Positions 49,075-57,354 of a stretch of 63,899 bases of DNA are shown one piece after another. The position numbers and the translations under genes are program-made. Origin of the DNA: Agromyces bracchium (GTDB lineage: Bacteria; Actinomycetota; Actinomycetes; Actinomycetales; Microbacteriaceae); the NCBI RefSeq assembly GCF_009709675.1, contig NZ_WMLB01000045.1, forward strand, positions 1 to 63,899, read 5' to 3'. Each line of letters starts with the position of its first letter. The stretch's first letter is position 1. The notes beneath the pieces were generated by a model, which was given only the letters and a program-made list of their open reading frames with translations, searched no databases and was not told the origin of the DNA.

Positions 49075-50997
49075 TCAGCGCGCGAGCGGGACCTCGAGCA
49101 GCGTCGGACCCGTGACGGCCGTGCCGAGCGCCTCGTCGAGCTCGCCGCGCGTCGCTGCACGTCGGTACTCCCAGCCGTAGGCGCTCGCGAGCGCCGAGAG
49201 GTCGACCGACTGCGGCGTGTACTGCACGCGGTCGAACGCGTCGGCCGGGGCGGATGCCGCGACCTCGAGCGCGTCGAAGATCGTGCCGCCGCCGTCGTTG
49301 CCGACGATCACGAGCACGCGCGGACGCGCCTCGCCGGCGCCGAGCAGGAGCGAGCCGACGTCGTGCAGCAGGGTCAGGTCGCCGATGAGCACGCGCGTGG
49401 TGCCGGCAGCGGTCGGCGCGGCATCCGTCTGGCGAGCGCCGCTGCCATCCGCCGCGACGCCGGCGCCGCCCGCACCCGGCGCCGCCGCCTGACTCGCGAT
49501 CGCGATGCCGATCGCCGTCGCGACGGTGCCGTCGATGCCCGCGAGCCCGCGGTTCGCGTGCACGGGAATGCGTCGGCCGGGTACGTTCCGGTCGGCGTCG
49601 CGGATCAGGCGCGATGCGCCGAACACGAGCCGGTCGTGCGGCCAGGTCGCCGCCCAGAGCGCCTCGACGAGCATGCGCCGGTCGACGGGCGTGCGGATGC
49701 GCGCAAGCTGGTCCTTCAGGTACGCGCGCTGCGCGGCGTAGTCGCTGACGTGCCCGGTCTCGTCGACCCCGCTGCGGAGGCCGCCGGAGCCGGCGGTGCC
49801 CCCGGAACCGGCGGTGCCGGAACCGGCGGAGCCTGCAGCACCCGGCGCGCCGGCGCCATCCGCACCGGCCCCGACCTCATCACGCCGATCCAGCAGGATG
49901 CGACTGGCCCGGACCCAGCGCCCGGTCCACGCGCGCTCCTCGGCCGTCGGCTCGTGCGGCTCGACCGTCACGGCACGCTCGAACCGGTCGACCGCGTGCC
50001 CCGGGTCGAACCACTCGATGCCCCACGGCGCGACCGCGATCACCTCGACCCCGTCGCGCTGCACGAGCGCCGGCACCTCGCGCGACAGCGTCGGATGCCC
50101 GAACACGACCGCCCGCTCGACCTCGTCGCCGAACCCGGGCTCGCGCAGCAGCTCGCGGTACGCGACCACGAGGTTCGGGCCGAAGCGCGCCCCGCTCGTG
50201 ACCTCCGCGATGAGCGGCCAGCCGCCGGCCCGCGCGAACTCCTCGGCCTCGGGCCCGGCACCGGCGCCCGCGATCACGATCGTGCGCGGGCCGTGCTCGA
50301 GGCGGGCCACGTCGGCCACCGCGTCGGCCCGCGCGTCGGCGGTGATCGAGGCGACGGATGCCGCGGCATCCGCCCGCACGACCGGCGCCGCGTCGAGCGA
50401 CTCGGCCGACGAGAGCGGCTCGCGGTACTGCAGGTTCAGGTGCACCGGGCCCGGGCCGGGGTGCGGCACGAGCACGCCGTCGGCGTCGACGCCGAGTGCG
50501 GCGCGCACGGCGTCGCGCGCCAGGTGCGCCGCGGCATCCAGTTCTCCCGCGCGCCCCTCGGGCGGCGCGACGTCGCGCTCGAGGCGCACGGCGCCCGCGA
50601 AGATCCCGGGCTGTACGGTCGTCTGGTTCGAGCGGATGCCGCGCAGCTCGGCCGGCCGATCGGCGGTCGCGACGATCAGCGGCACGCCCGCGTGGTGCGC
50701 TTCGAGCACTGCCGGGTGCAGGTTCGCGACCGCGGTGCCCGAGGTCGTGACGACCACGGCGGGGCGGCCCGTCTCGACGGCGAGGCCGAGCGCGAGGAAG
50801 CCCGCGCCCCGCTCGTCGATGCGCACGTGCAGGCGGATGCCACCGACGCGCTCGAGTTCTGCGGCGGCGAGCGCGAGCGCCTGCGAGCGCGAACCGGGCG
50901 CCACGACGACGTCGGTCACGCCGGCGCGCACGAGGTTCGACAGCAGCGCGAGCGCGGCTGCGGTGGCGGGACTCGCGACGGTCCGGGCCTCAGCCAT
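49075..50997 (-). CDS. menD: 2-succinyl-5-enolpyruvyl-6-hydroxy-3-cyclohexene-1-carboxylate synthase (SEPHCHC synthase)
   Basis: This 640-residue thiamine-diphosphate enzyme joins isochorismate and 2-oxoglutarate. It shows [20 protein letters not shown], the catalytic Glu in [37 protein letters not shown], and the ThDP/Mg motif [15 protein letters not shown] with [15 protein letters not shown]. It is about 80 residues longer than typical MenD because of two Gly/Ala/Ser-rich insertions, one in the middle domain (about 385-415) and one before the ThDP motif (about 525-560). The ATG at 50997 overlaps the upstream gene end. Confidence 0.93.
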   Translation of the reverse strand: MAEARTVASPATAAALALLSNLVRAGVTDVVVAPGSRSQALALAAAELERVGGIRLHVRIDERGAGFLALGLAVETGRPAVVVTTSGTAVANLHPAVLEAHHAGVPLIVATADRPAELRGIRSNQTTVQPGIFAGAVRLERDVAPPEGRAGELDAAAHLARDAVRAALGVDADGVLVPHPGPGPVHLNLQYREPLSSAESLDAAPVVRADAAASVASITADARADAVADVARLEHGPRTIVIAGAGAGPEAEEFARAGGWPLIAEVTSGARFGPNLVVAYRELLREPGFGDEVERAVVFGHPTLSREVPALVQRDGVEVIAVAPWGIEWFDPGHAVDRFERAVTVEPHEPTAEERAWTGRWVRASRILLDRRDEVGAGADGAGAPGAAGSAGSGTAGSGGTAGSGGLRSGVDETGHVSDYAAQRAYLKDQLARIRTPVDRRMLVEALWAATWPHDRLVFGASRLIRDADRNVPGRRIPVHANRGLAGIDGTVATAIGIAIASQAAAPGAGGAGVAADGSGARQTDAAPTAAGTTRVLIGDLTLLHDVGSLLLGAGEARPRVLVIVGNDGGGTIFDALEVAASAPADAFDRVQYTPQSVDLSALASAYGWEYRRAATRGELDEALGTAVTGPTLLEVPLAR

Positions 50998-51466
50998 TCG
51001 GCCGCGGTGAGGGGCCGGCGTCGCCGGGACCGTCGGTTCCGTCGTTGCGGCGACGGTCGGTGCCGAGCGCGTCGTCGCCGCGCGGCCGCGCCGCGCCGTG
51101 CCCGTCGGCATCGGCGTCGCGGTGGTCGCCGTCGGCCTCGAGCTCGTGGTCGAGCTGCTCGAGCTCCTGCTCGAGGCGGCGGATCCGCTCCTCGTGCTCG
51201 GCGTCGGCGCGCAGGCGGCGCAGGAACTCGGGGTCGTCGTCGGGCGCGTTGCTGTGCGGGTTCACGCGGCCGACGCGCACGGCGCGACCACGACCCACGA
51301 TGAACCAGAGCGCGGCACCGATCACCGGGACGAGCAGGATCACGACGATCCACCAGCCGCGCGGAAGTCCGCGGATACGGGTGCGATCGAACAGCGCGCA
51401 GTCCACCGCCGCGTAGATCGTGAAGACCACGGCAGCGACACCGGCGATCAACCAGAGGCGGACCAT
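50990..51466 (-). CDS. PLDc_N-type small membrane protein
   Basis: This 158-residue protein has two membrane helices ([20 protein letters not shown] and [20 protein letters not shown]) separated by the PLDc_N motif [11 protein letters not shown]. It then has a coiled-coil-like acidic segment ([20 protein letters not shown]) and a disordered tail. The C-terminal codons overlap menD by eight bases, so the two are coupled. The ATG lies six bases from TAGAAT, predicting a leaderless message. The function is unknown. Confidence 0.85.
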   Translation of the reverse strand: MVRLWLIAGVAAVVFTIYAAVDCALFDRTRIRGLPRGWWIVVILLVPVIGAALWFIVGRGRAVRVGRVNPHSNAPDDDPEFLRRLRADAEHEERIRRLEQELEQLDHELEADGDHRDADADGHGAARPRGDDALGTDRRRNDGTDGPGDAGPSPRPNG

Positions 51467-51472
51467 GCACCG

Positions 51473-51478
51473 ATTCTA
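51473..51478 (-). promoter_or_regulatory. -10 box of a leaderless promoter (PLDc_N gene and menD)
   Basis: TAGAAT on the minus strand, six bases before the ATG at 51466. This is the best -10 match of the set. Confidence 0.55.
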
Positions 51479-51528
51479 GGCGCGTCGCATCACGTTCGGC
51501 TGGGAGCGAGCACCCAGACTGCGCCGCC

Positions 51529-51534
51529 TACACT
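51529..51534 (+). promoter_or_regulatory. -10 box of a leaderless promoter (DUF4229 gene)
   Basis: TACACT lies six bases before the GTG at 51541. It is divergent from the neighbouring promoter at 51473-51478, only about 50 bases away. Confidence 0.5.
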
Positions 51535-51540
51535 GATCGG

Positions 51541-51822
51541 GTGAAGGCCCTCCCCGTCTGGCTCCGCTACACGCTGCTGCGCGTGCTCCTCTTCGCCGCA
51601 CCGCTCGTGGTGCTGCTCGTCGCGGGCGTCACTCCGTGGATCTCCGTGATCGTGGCCGCGCTCTTCGGATTCAGCGCGTCGCTCATCTTCCTCCGCACGC
51701 CGCGCGAGGCGATGGCGAAGGACCTCTACGAGGCCCGCCATCGCGAGCAGCCGACCGTCACTGCCGACGACGAGGCCGAGGACTCCGCGGTCGACGAGGC
51801 GGAGCAGCGCCGGGCCGAGTAA
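51541..51822 (+). CDS. DUF4229 small membrane protein
   Basis: The 93-residue protein has two membrane helices (YTLLRVLLFAAPLVVLLVAG, WISVIVAALFGFSASLIFL) and the DUF4229 tail start REAMAKDLYEARHR, followed by an acidic C terminus. The family is confined to actinobacteria and often sits near men genes. The role is unknown. Confidence 0.85.
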   Translation: MKALPVWLRYTLLRVLLFAAPLVVLLVAGVTPWISVIVAALFGFSASLIFLRTPREAMAKDLYEARHREQPTVTADDEAEDSAVDEAEQRRAE

Positions 51823-51879
51823 AGCGGATGCCACGGCATCCGCCCGATCGCAGGCGCCGCCCCGCGGCATCCGTCTCGG

Positions 51880-52908
51880 CTAGAACGCGAAGGCCAGCCC
51901 CATGCCGACGCCGTACGCGAGGGCCGTCACGCTCGCGAGCTGCAGGCCGATGATGAGCTCGCGCGGCGTGCGCGCCCAGCCCACGATGACGCATGCGGGC
52001 AGCGCAGCGAGCAGCGCGAAGAGCACGAGCCAGGCGGGCGGATAGAGCAACGCCCAGAAGACGGTGATCGCGAAGGGCGCGAGCATGAAGACGGCGAAGA
52101 GGATGCGTCCGACGAACGGCCCGACGAGCACCGCGAGGGTGCGCTTGCGGGCGAGGCGGTCCTGGTCGACGTCGCGCAGGTTGTTCGCCATGAGCACCGC
52201 GCACGCGATGAGCCCGACGCCGGCGCCGCCCGTCCACGACTCGAGGTTGACGTCGAGCGCTTGCACGTACGTGGAGCCGGCCGTCGCGACGAGGCCGAAG
52301 AAGACGAACACGAACAGCTCGCCGAGTCCGTAGTAGCCGTACGGGCGCTTGCCGCCCGTGTAGAACCAGGCCGCGACGATCGCGGCGGCGCCGACGGCGA
52401 GCAGCCACCACTGCTGGGTGATGACGACGAGCGCGAGGCCGGCGAGCGCGGCCAGGCCGAAGAACGCCAGCGCGACCGTGAGCACCTGCTTCGGCGTCGC
52501 AGCGCCCGAGCCCACCAGTCGGGCGGGGCCGACCCGGTGTTCGTCGGTGCCGCGCACCCCGTCGGAGTAGTCGTTGGCATAGTTCACGCCGATCTGCAGC
52601 GCGAGCGCGACGACGAGCGCGAGCACCGCGCGCCACGGATGGAACGGCTCGTCGAGGTAGCCGAGCAGCACGACCGCGGCCCCCGTGCCGAGCGCGACCG
52701 GCGCGATCGCGAGCGGAAGGGTGCGGAGGCGCGCGCCGCCCACCCAGTCGCGGAACGTCGCCGGTCCGCGCTGCGCGCGCGGGGCACCCGCGGCGACCTT
52801 CGCCGGGTTGCCGGAGCGCCCGTTCGTGCGGGGCTTGGACGGCTTGGCGGCCTGGTCGGGTCGGGCGGACTCGGCTGACTGGGTGCGGGGGGTCTTCGGG
52901 CGTGCCAC
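51880..52908 (-). CDS. menA: 1,4-dihydroxy-2-naphthoate polyprenyltransferase
   Basis: This 342-residue polytopic UbiA-family enzyme attaches the polyprenyl chain to DHNA. Both Asp motifs are visible: QIGVNYANDYSDGVRGTDEH and NNLRDVDQDRLARKRTLAVL. About nine membrane segments follow a ~45-residue Lys/Arg/Pro-rich cytoplasmic N terminus, which is longer than usual. The GTG at 52908 lies six bases from TAGCAT (leaderless). Confidence 0.95.
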   Translation of the reverse strand: MARPKTPRTQSAESARPDQAAKPSKPRTNGRSGNPAKVAAGAPRAQRGPATFRDWVGGARLRTLPLAIAPVALGTGAAVVLLGYLDEPFHPWRAVLALVVALALQIGVNYANDYSDGVRGTDEHRVGPARLVGSGAATPKQVLTVALAFFGLAALAGLALVVITQQWWLLAVGAAAIVAAWFYTGGKRPYGYYGLGELFVFVFFGLVATAGSTYVQALDVNLESWTGGAGVGLIACAVLMANNLRDVDQDRLARKRTLAVLVGPFVGRILFAVFMLAPFAITVFWALLYPPAWLVLFALLAALPACVIVGWARTPRELIIGLQLASVTALAYGVGMGLAFAF

Positions 52909-52914
52909 CCCGAC

Positions 52915-52920
52915 ATGCTA
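52915..52920 (-). promoter_or_regulatory. -10 box of a leaderless promoter (menA)
   Basis: TAGCAT on the minus strand, six bases before the GTG at 52908. Confidence 0.5.
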
Positions 52921-53062
52921 TTGCGCGCCGCTATGGATGGGCTCTGCCGGGCGGAGCCGGCGGCGACGGCTGCGCCTGCGCGGGGCGCCGCGCGAGTCCG
53001 CCGGATCGTGCTCGCCTGCAACAGCCGCTCGCTCGCCGCGACGATCCCTCGCTCACATCGCA

Positions 53063-53095
53063 GGGAGAAAGGTAGACGCGGAATACCTTTCTCCC
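53063..53095. terminator. hairpin behind menE
   Basis: Perfect 12-base arms (GGGAGAAAGGTA and complement) with a nine-base loop. The CCTTTCTC word recurs at 55493-55500 before the long inverted repeat near menB. Confidence 0.5.
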
Positions 53096-53149
53096 GCCCT
53101 CGAGCACTGAACGGTCACCTGACGTCCACGTCGCCGGCCCGCGCCGTGG

Positions 53150-53213
53150 GTTCGCAGGACCAGACGCGACGTGGGCTCCACAGCGAGGGCATCGCGTCTC
53201 TGATCCTGCGAAC
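53150..53213. repeat. 64-bp inverted-repeat element, copy A6
   Basis: Left arm GTTCGCAGGACCAG, right arm CTGATCCTGCGAAC, total 64 bp, 91 bases behind menE. Its interior extends the stem: AGACGCGA on the left pairs perfectly with TCGCGTCT on the right. Confidence 0.8.
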
Positions 53214-53304
53214 CGCACGAGGCGGTGCCGCCGACCGCGCTGGTGCAACCGATCCCGCCCCGGCTGGCGCCGGCGCGCCGGAGGCCGCGGTGTCGGGCCC
53301 CGCG

Positions 53305-54474
53305 TCAGGCGCCGGCGGCGCCCCTGGCGAGGGCGGATGCCGCGACGCGGTCGGGCTTGCCCGAGGCGAGTCGCGGCAGCTCGTCGACCACGACGACGCG
53401 CACGGGTCGGCCGGCGGGCGGCAGCCCCGCGGCATCCGTCGCCCCACGCAGCGCGTCGAGCGCGCCCGGCGCCTGCGCCGCCGCACCGGCGCCGACGACC
53501 GCGGCCCGCTCGCCCCACTCGGCGTCGGGCACCGCGACCACGACGGCGTCGGCGAATCCGTCGACACCGTGCACCGCGCGCTCGACCTCGCCGAGCACGA
53601 CCTTGACGCCGCCCGAGATCATCACGTCGTCGGCGCGACCGGTGATCCGAAGTCGACCGTCGTCGCCGATCGAGCCGAGGTCGCCGGTGCGGTACCAGCG
53701 ACGTCCGTCGGCGTCGGTCGCGAAGGCGCGCGCGGTGCGTTCTGGGTCGTCGAGGTAGCCCTCGGCGAGCATCCGCCCCGCGAGCTGCACTTCGCCGTCG
53801 ACGGTGCGCACGTCGACGCCGGGCAATGGGGTGCCGTCGTAGACGCATCCACCCGCCGTCTCGCTGGAACCGTAGGTGCGGTGCACCCGGGCGCCCATCG
53901 CGGCGGCGCGCTCGACGAGCCCGGCCGGGGCGGCCTGGCCCCCGAGCAGGATCGCCTCGAACGAGCCGAGCGCCGCGCGCACCGAGCGATCGGCATCGGC
54001 CGCTTCGACGAGGCGCGCGAGCTGCACGGGCACGAGCGAGGTGAACCACGGCCGATCCGGGTCGAGCGTGCGGGCCGCGGCGACGAACGCATCGGGTGTG
54101 AACCCGCCCGCGGGCATGACCGCCGGTTCGGTGCCGGCGACGAGCGAGCGCACGAGCACCTGGATCCCGGCGATGTAGGTCCCGGGGAGCGCGAGCAGCC
54201 ACTGCCCGTGCGCGCCGCCGAACCAGGCCGAGGTCGCCCCCGCGCTCGCGCGGAGCGCGGCACCCGAGAGTGCGACCCGTTTCGGCCGGTCGGTCGATCC
54301 ACTGGTCTCGACGACCACGGCGACCTCGTCGTCGACGAGCGTCCCGATCGGATCCGCCGGCTCGATCTCACCGGGGATCGGCAGCACGGCGAGCCCATCG
54401 AGGAGCACCGCCTCGCGCAGCTGCGCGATCAACCGCGGCACGTCGCCGGCCGGAACCCGGATGAGGGGTTTCAT
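53305..54474 (-). CDS. menE: o-Succinylbenzoate-CoA ligase
   Basis: This 389-residue AMP-forming acyl-CoA synthetase shows the P-loop VVETSGSTDRPKRVALSG, HRTYGSSETAGGCVYDGTPL, the hinge GDLGSIGDDGRLRITGRADD and the C-terminal ELPRLASGKPDR catalytic Lys. The short length is normal for actinobacterial MenE. GGAG lies five bases before the ATG, so unlike its neighbours it is not leaderless. It stands 55 bases behind menB. Confidence 0.93.
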   Translation of the reverse strand: MKPLIRVPAGDVPRLIAQLREAVLLDGLAVLPIPGEIEPADPIGTLVDDEVAVVVETSGSTDRPKRVALSGAALRASAGATSAWFGGAHGQWLLALPGTYIAGIQVLVRSLVAGTEPAVMPAGGFTPDAFVAAARTLDPDRPWFTSLVPVQLARLVEAADADRSVRAALGSFEAILLGGQAAPAGLVERAAAMGARVHRTYGSSETAGGCVYDGTPLPGVDVRTVDGEVQLAGRMLAEGYLDDPERTARAFATDADGRRWYRTGDLGSIGDDGRLRITGRADDVMISGGVKVVLGEVERAVHGVDGFADAVVVAVPDAEWGERAAVVGAGAAAQAPGALDALRGATDAAGLPPAGRPVRVVVVDELPRLASGKPDRVAASALARGAAGA

Positions 54475-54529
54475 CGCGACTCCGGTAACCGGCAGATGCG
54501 GTTGCGGCCCGGCCGGCCCGACCCTCCGC

Positions 54530-55462
54530 TCAGTAGTGCCACGGGTACGGACCCCAGTCGGCCTCGCGCTTCTCGAGGAACGAGTCGCGCCCCTCGACCG
54601 CCTCGTCGGTGCCGTACGCGAGCCGCGTCGCCTCGCCCGCGAACACCTGTTGGCCGACGAGCCCGTCGTCGACCGCGTTGAACGCGAACTTCAGCATGCG
54701 GATCGCCGTCGGCGACTTCGTGAGGATGGTGCGCGCCATCGCGATCGCCTCGCGCTCGAGGTCGGCGTGCGGCACGACCCGGTTCACCGCGCCCATCTCG
54801 TACGCACGGTCGGCCGAGTACTCCTCCGCGAGGAAGAACACCTCGCGCGCGAACTTCTGCCCGACCTGCCGGGCCATGTACGCCGACCCGTATCCGGCGT
54901 CGAAGCTGCCGACAGCGGCATCCGTCTGCTTGAAGCGACCGTGCTCGCGCGACGCGACCGTGAGGTCGCAGACGACGTGCAGCGAGTGGCCGCCACCCGC
55001 CGCCCACCCGGGCACGACCGCGATGACGACCTTCGGCATGAAGCGGATGAGCCGCTGCACCTCGAGGATGTGGAGTCGACCCGTCGCGGCGGCGGCCGCC
55101 GGGTCGCGCACGACCTCGCCCTCGGAGGCCGAGTACTGGTACCCGTCGCGGCCGCGGATGCGCTGGTCGCCACCCGAGCAGAAGGCCCAGCCGCCGTCCT
55201 TCGGGCTCGGCCCGTTGCCGGTGAGCAGCACGACGCCGATGCGCGGGTTCGTGCGGGCGTCCTCGAGCGCGCGATACAGCTCGTCGACCGAGTGCGGGCG
55301 GAACGCGTTGCGCACCTCCGGCCGGTCGAACGCGATGCGCGCGATGCGGCCGTCCGTCGAGTGGTGGTAGGTGAGGTCGGTGAAACCGGCTCCGCCGGTG
55401 ACGGATGCCGCGGCATCCGCCCACTCGCTCGGATCGAACAGTTCCGACACCTCGACAGCCAT
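54530..55462 (-). CDS. menB: 1,4-dihydroxy-2-naphthoyl-CoA synthase
   Basis: This 310-residue crotonase-fold enzyme closes the second ring of the naphthoquinone. It shows FDRPEVRNAFRPHSVDELYR, the oxyanion region WAFCSGGDQRIRGRDGYQY, VVPGWAAGGGHSLHVVCDLT, and the MenB-specific SFDAGYGSAYMARQVGQKFA, and it ends in the typical YPWHY. The ATG lies seven bases from TAGGCT (leaderless). Confidence 0.96.
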   Translation of the reverse strand: MAVEVSELFDPSEWADAAASVTGGAGFTDLTYHHSTDGRIARIAFDRPEVRNAFRPHSVDELYRALEDARTNPRIGVVLLTGNGPSPKDGGWAFCSGGDQRIRGRDGYQYSASEGEVVRDPAAAAATGRLHILEVQRLIRFMPKVVIAVVPGWAAGGGHSLHVVCDLTVASREHGRFKQTDAAVGSFDAGYGSAYMARQVGQKFAREVFFLAEEYSADRAYEMGAVNRVVPHADLEREAIAMARTILTKSPTAIRMLKFAFNAVDDGLVGQQVFAGEATRLAYGTDEAVEGRDSFLEKREADWGPYPWHY

Positions 55463-55469
55463 GCCGTCC

Positions 55470-55475
55470 AGCCTA
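55470..55475 (-). promoter_or_regulatory. -10 box of a leaderless promoter (menB)
   Basis: TAGGCT on the minus strand, seven bases before the ATG at 55462. Confidence 0.5.
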
Positions 55476-55513
55476 TGCTCGATACCTTTCTCAGGATCGG
55501 GCGGCCCCTCCGC

Positions 55514-55576
55514 ACGTTTCTCAGGACGACACGCCGGGCCCGGCAGGCGCCGCCCGCGTGTCGTCCTGAGAAACGT
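55514..55576. repeat. long perfect inverted repeat between divergent menB and menC
   Basis: Two 21-base arms (55514-55534 and 55556-55576) are perfect complements; they begin ACGTTTCTCAGGACGACA. A 21-base GC-rich loop separates them. It lies in the divergent promoter region, so it is unlikely to be a terminator. Confidence 0.8.
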
Positions 55577-55607
55577 ACCCAGCCCGCGCGGGTGGCAGAC
55601 TCGACGC

Positions 55608-56609
55608 ATGAGCGCCGATGCCCTGCCGCCCCTGCACGACCTGCTCGCGACCGCCAGGGTCGTCGCGCTCCCGCTCGTCACGCGGTTCCGCGGCATCGAC
55701 GTTCGCGAGGCGCTGCTGCTCGAGGGCCCCGAGGGCTGGACCGAGTTCGCGCCGTTCGCCGAGTACGACGACGACGAGGCCGCGACCTGGCTCGCCGCCG
55801 CGATCGACTTCGGCTGGAATCCGACCCCGGCCGCGCACCGCGACCGCATCCCCGTGAATGCGACGGTGCCGGCCGTCGACGGCGACGCCGTGCCGGCCGT
55901 GCTCGAGCGGTTCCCGGGCTGCCGCACCGCGAAGGTCAAGGTCGCGGCATCCGACCAGACCCTCGAGCAGGATGTCGCGCGCGTGCGCGCCGTGCGCGAG
56001 GCGATGGGGCCCGAGGGGCGCATCCGCGTCGACGCGAACGGCGGGTGGAACATCGACGAGGCCGAGCACGCGATCCATGCGCTCGCCCCGTTCGACCTCG
56101 AGTACGTCGAGCAGCCGTGCCCGAGCGTCGCCGAGCTCGCCGAGATCCGCTCGCGCACCAAGTACATGGGCATCCCCATCGCCGCCGACGAGAGCGTGCG
56201 CCGCGCCGACGACCCGCTCGCCGTCGCCGCGGCGGGCGCCGCCGACCTCCTCGTCGTGAAGGCCGCGCCGCTCGGTGGCATCCGCCGCGCCCTCGACGTC
56301 GTCGAGCGGGCCGGCCTGCCGATCGTCGTCTCGAGCGCGCTCGACACGAGCGTCGGGCTCGCCATGGGCGCGCACCTGGCCGCGGCGGTGCCGGCGCTCG
56401 AGTACGACTGCGGGCTCGGCACGGCGTCCCTGCTGGCAGCGGATGTCACGCCGGACCCGCTGCTCCCGAGCGGTGGCGCGATCGACGTCCGCAGGGTCGA
56501 ACCCGACCCGGCATTGCTCGACCGGTATGCCGCCGACGGCGATCGCACCGCGTGGTGGCTCGCCCGGCTCGAGCGCTGCCACGCGGCCCTCGCGAGCCGA
56601 ACGGCCTGA
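55608..56609 (+). CDS. menC: o-Succinylbenzoate synthase
   Basis: This 333-residue enolase-superfamily dehydratase converts SHCHC to o-succinylbenzoate. Catalytic residues are seen in CRTAKVKVA (K-x-K), IRVDANGGWN, EYVEQPCPS, IAADES and LLVVKAAPLGGIRRAL. No ribosome-binding site precedes the ATG; GCAGACT six to seven bases upstream suggests a leaderless message with a weak -10 box. The gene is divergent from menB. Confidence 0.93.
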   Translation: MSADALPPLHDLLATARVVALPLVTRFRGIDVREALLLEGPEGWTEFAPFAEYDDDEAATWLAAAIDFGWNPTPAAHRDRIPVNATVPAVDGDAVPAVLERFPGCRTAKVKVAASDQTLEQDVARVRAVREAMGPEGRIRVDANGGWNIDEAEHAIHALAPFDLEYVEQPCPSVAELAEIRSRTKYMGIPIAADESVRRADDPLAVAAAGAADLLVVKAAPLGGIRRALDVVERAGLPIVVSSALDTSVGLAMGAHLAAAVPALEYDCGLGTASLLAADVTPDPLLPSGGAIDVRRVEPDPALLDRYAADGDRTAWWLARLERCHAALASRTA

Positions 56610-56779
56610 TCAGAGCCAGATCCCGACCGCGCCAGAAACATGAGGAATGCCCCCGTTTCTGGGGGTGTCGCGCCGACGATGTCGGGGAGGACCCTGAGTC
56701 CATCAGTGTCGATCGGGGGCATCCTCGGATGCGTCGGCCGGTCGACGGCCGTTCCAACCCGAATCGAAGTGGAGCAGGA

Positions 56780-57214
56780 ATGTTCTCGAGAACCATGACC
56801 AACATCGGCGCCGGCATCGGCCTGGCCGCCGCGATCACGCTCGGCAGCGGCGCGGCCGCCTACGCGCACGAGTGTTACAACGCGAACCGTTCGGAGAAGG
56901 GCAACGCGGGCGCGAGCAACTCGCAGGCGTGGTTCACGCTCAACGTGACCGACGCGCTCGCGGGCGACGTCGAAAACGGCGACATCACTCCCGAGCAGGC
57001 GGACTGCATCTTCGACGCCTACACGGCGGGCGGTGGCCCCGCCTCGTTCACGATCCTCATCAAGGGTGCGAACGGCCAGGGCGGCACGATCGGCGCCAAC
57101 AACCCCAACGACTGGCACGCCACCGACGGGCAGGGCATCGACCACTTCTTCGATGCGTACGGCGGCCTGATCTTCGGCAGCTACGCGGCGTGCGGGGCGT
57201 CCTTCCCGGAGTGA
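56780..57214 (+). CDS. small secreted protein of unknown function
   Basis: The 144-residue protein has a classical signal peptide (NIGAGIGLAAAITLGSGAAA, cleavage after AYA) and a mature part of about 115 residues, with three cysteines (ECYN, ADCIF, AACGA) and Gly/Asn-rich segments around KGANGQGGTIGANNPNDW. GGAG lies five bases before the ATG. It has its own terminator at 57234-57266. I do not recognise the family. Confidence 0.75.
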   Translation: MFSRTMTNIGAGIGLAAAITLGSGAAAYAHECYNANRSEKGNAGASNSQAWFTLNVTDALAGDVENGDITPEQADCIFDAYTAGGGPASFTILIKGANGQGGTIGANNPNDWHATDGQGIDHFFDAYGGLIFGSYAACGASFPE

Positions 57215-57233
57215 CCGCCCGCAGCACGGACAC

Positions 57234-57266
57234 GGTGCCCGGCGGTGGGTGGACCCGCCGGGCACC
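57234..57266 (+). terminator. terminator of the secreted-protein gene
   Basis: Perfect 12-base arms (GGTGCCCGGCGG and complement) with a nine-base loop, 19 bases behind the stop. Confidence 0.7.
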
Positions 57267-57312
57267 ATTCGCGGCCCGCAGTCCGGGAGGGAATCCGGAC
57301 GGCGGGCCGCGG

Positions 57313-57351
57313 CGTTCGGGCGGAGCAGCGCACACCGGCTCCGCCCGAACG
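57313..57351 (-). terminator. terminator of the amylopullulanase gene
   Basis: Perfect 14-base arms (CGTTCGGGCGGAGC and complement) with an 11-base loop, three bases behind the stop of the minus-strand gene. Confidence 0.7.
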
Positions 57352-57354
57352 GGA

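Larger units (their letters stand above)
52909..53304. other. intergenic region between menE end and menA start
   Basis: These 396 bases contain the menA -10 box (52915-52920), a hairpin at 53063-53095 and the 64-bp element A6 at 53150-53213. No coding sequence is supported. Confidence 0.6.

Noticed and set aside
48223..51303. A 1,026-codon plus-strand frame over PPK2 and menD
   Set aside because: It covers two genes and their gap on the opposite strand and has no recognisable domain.
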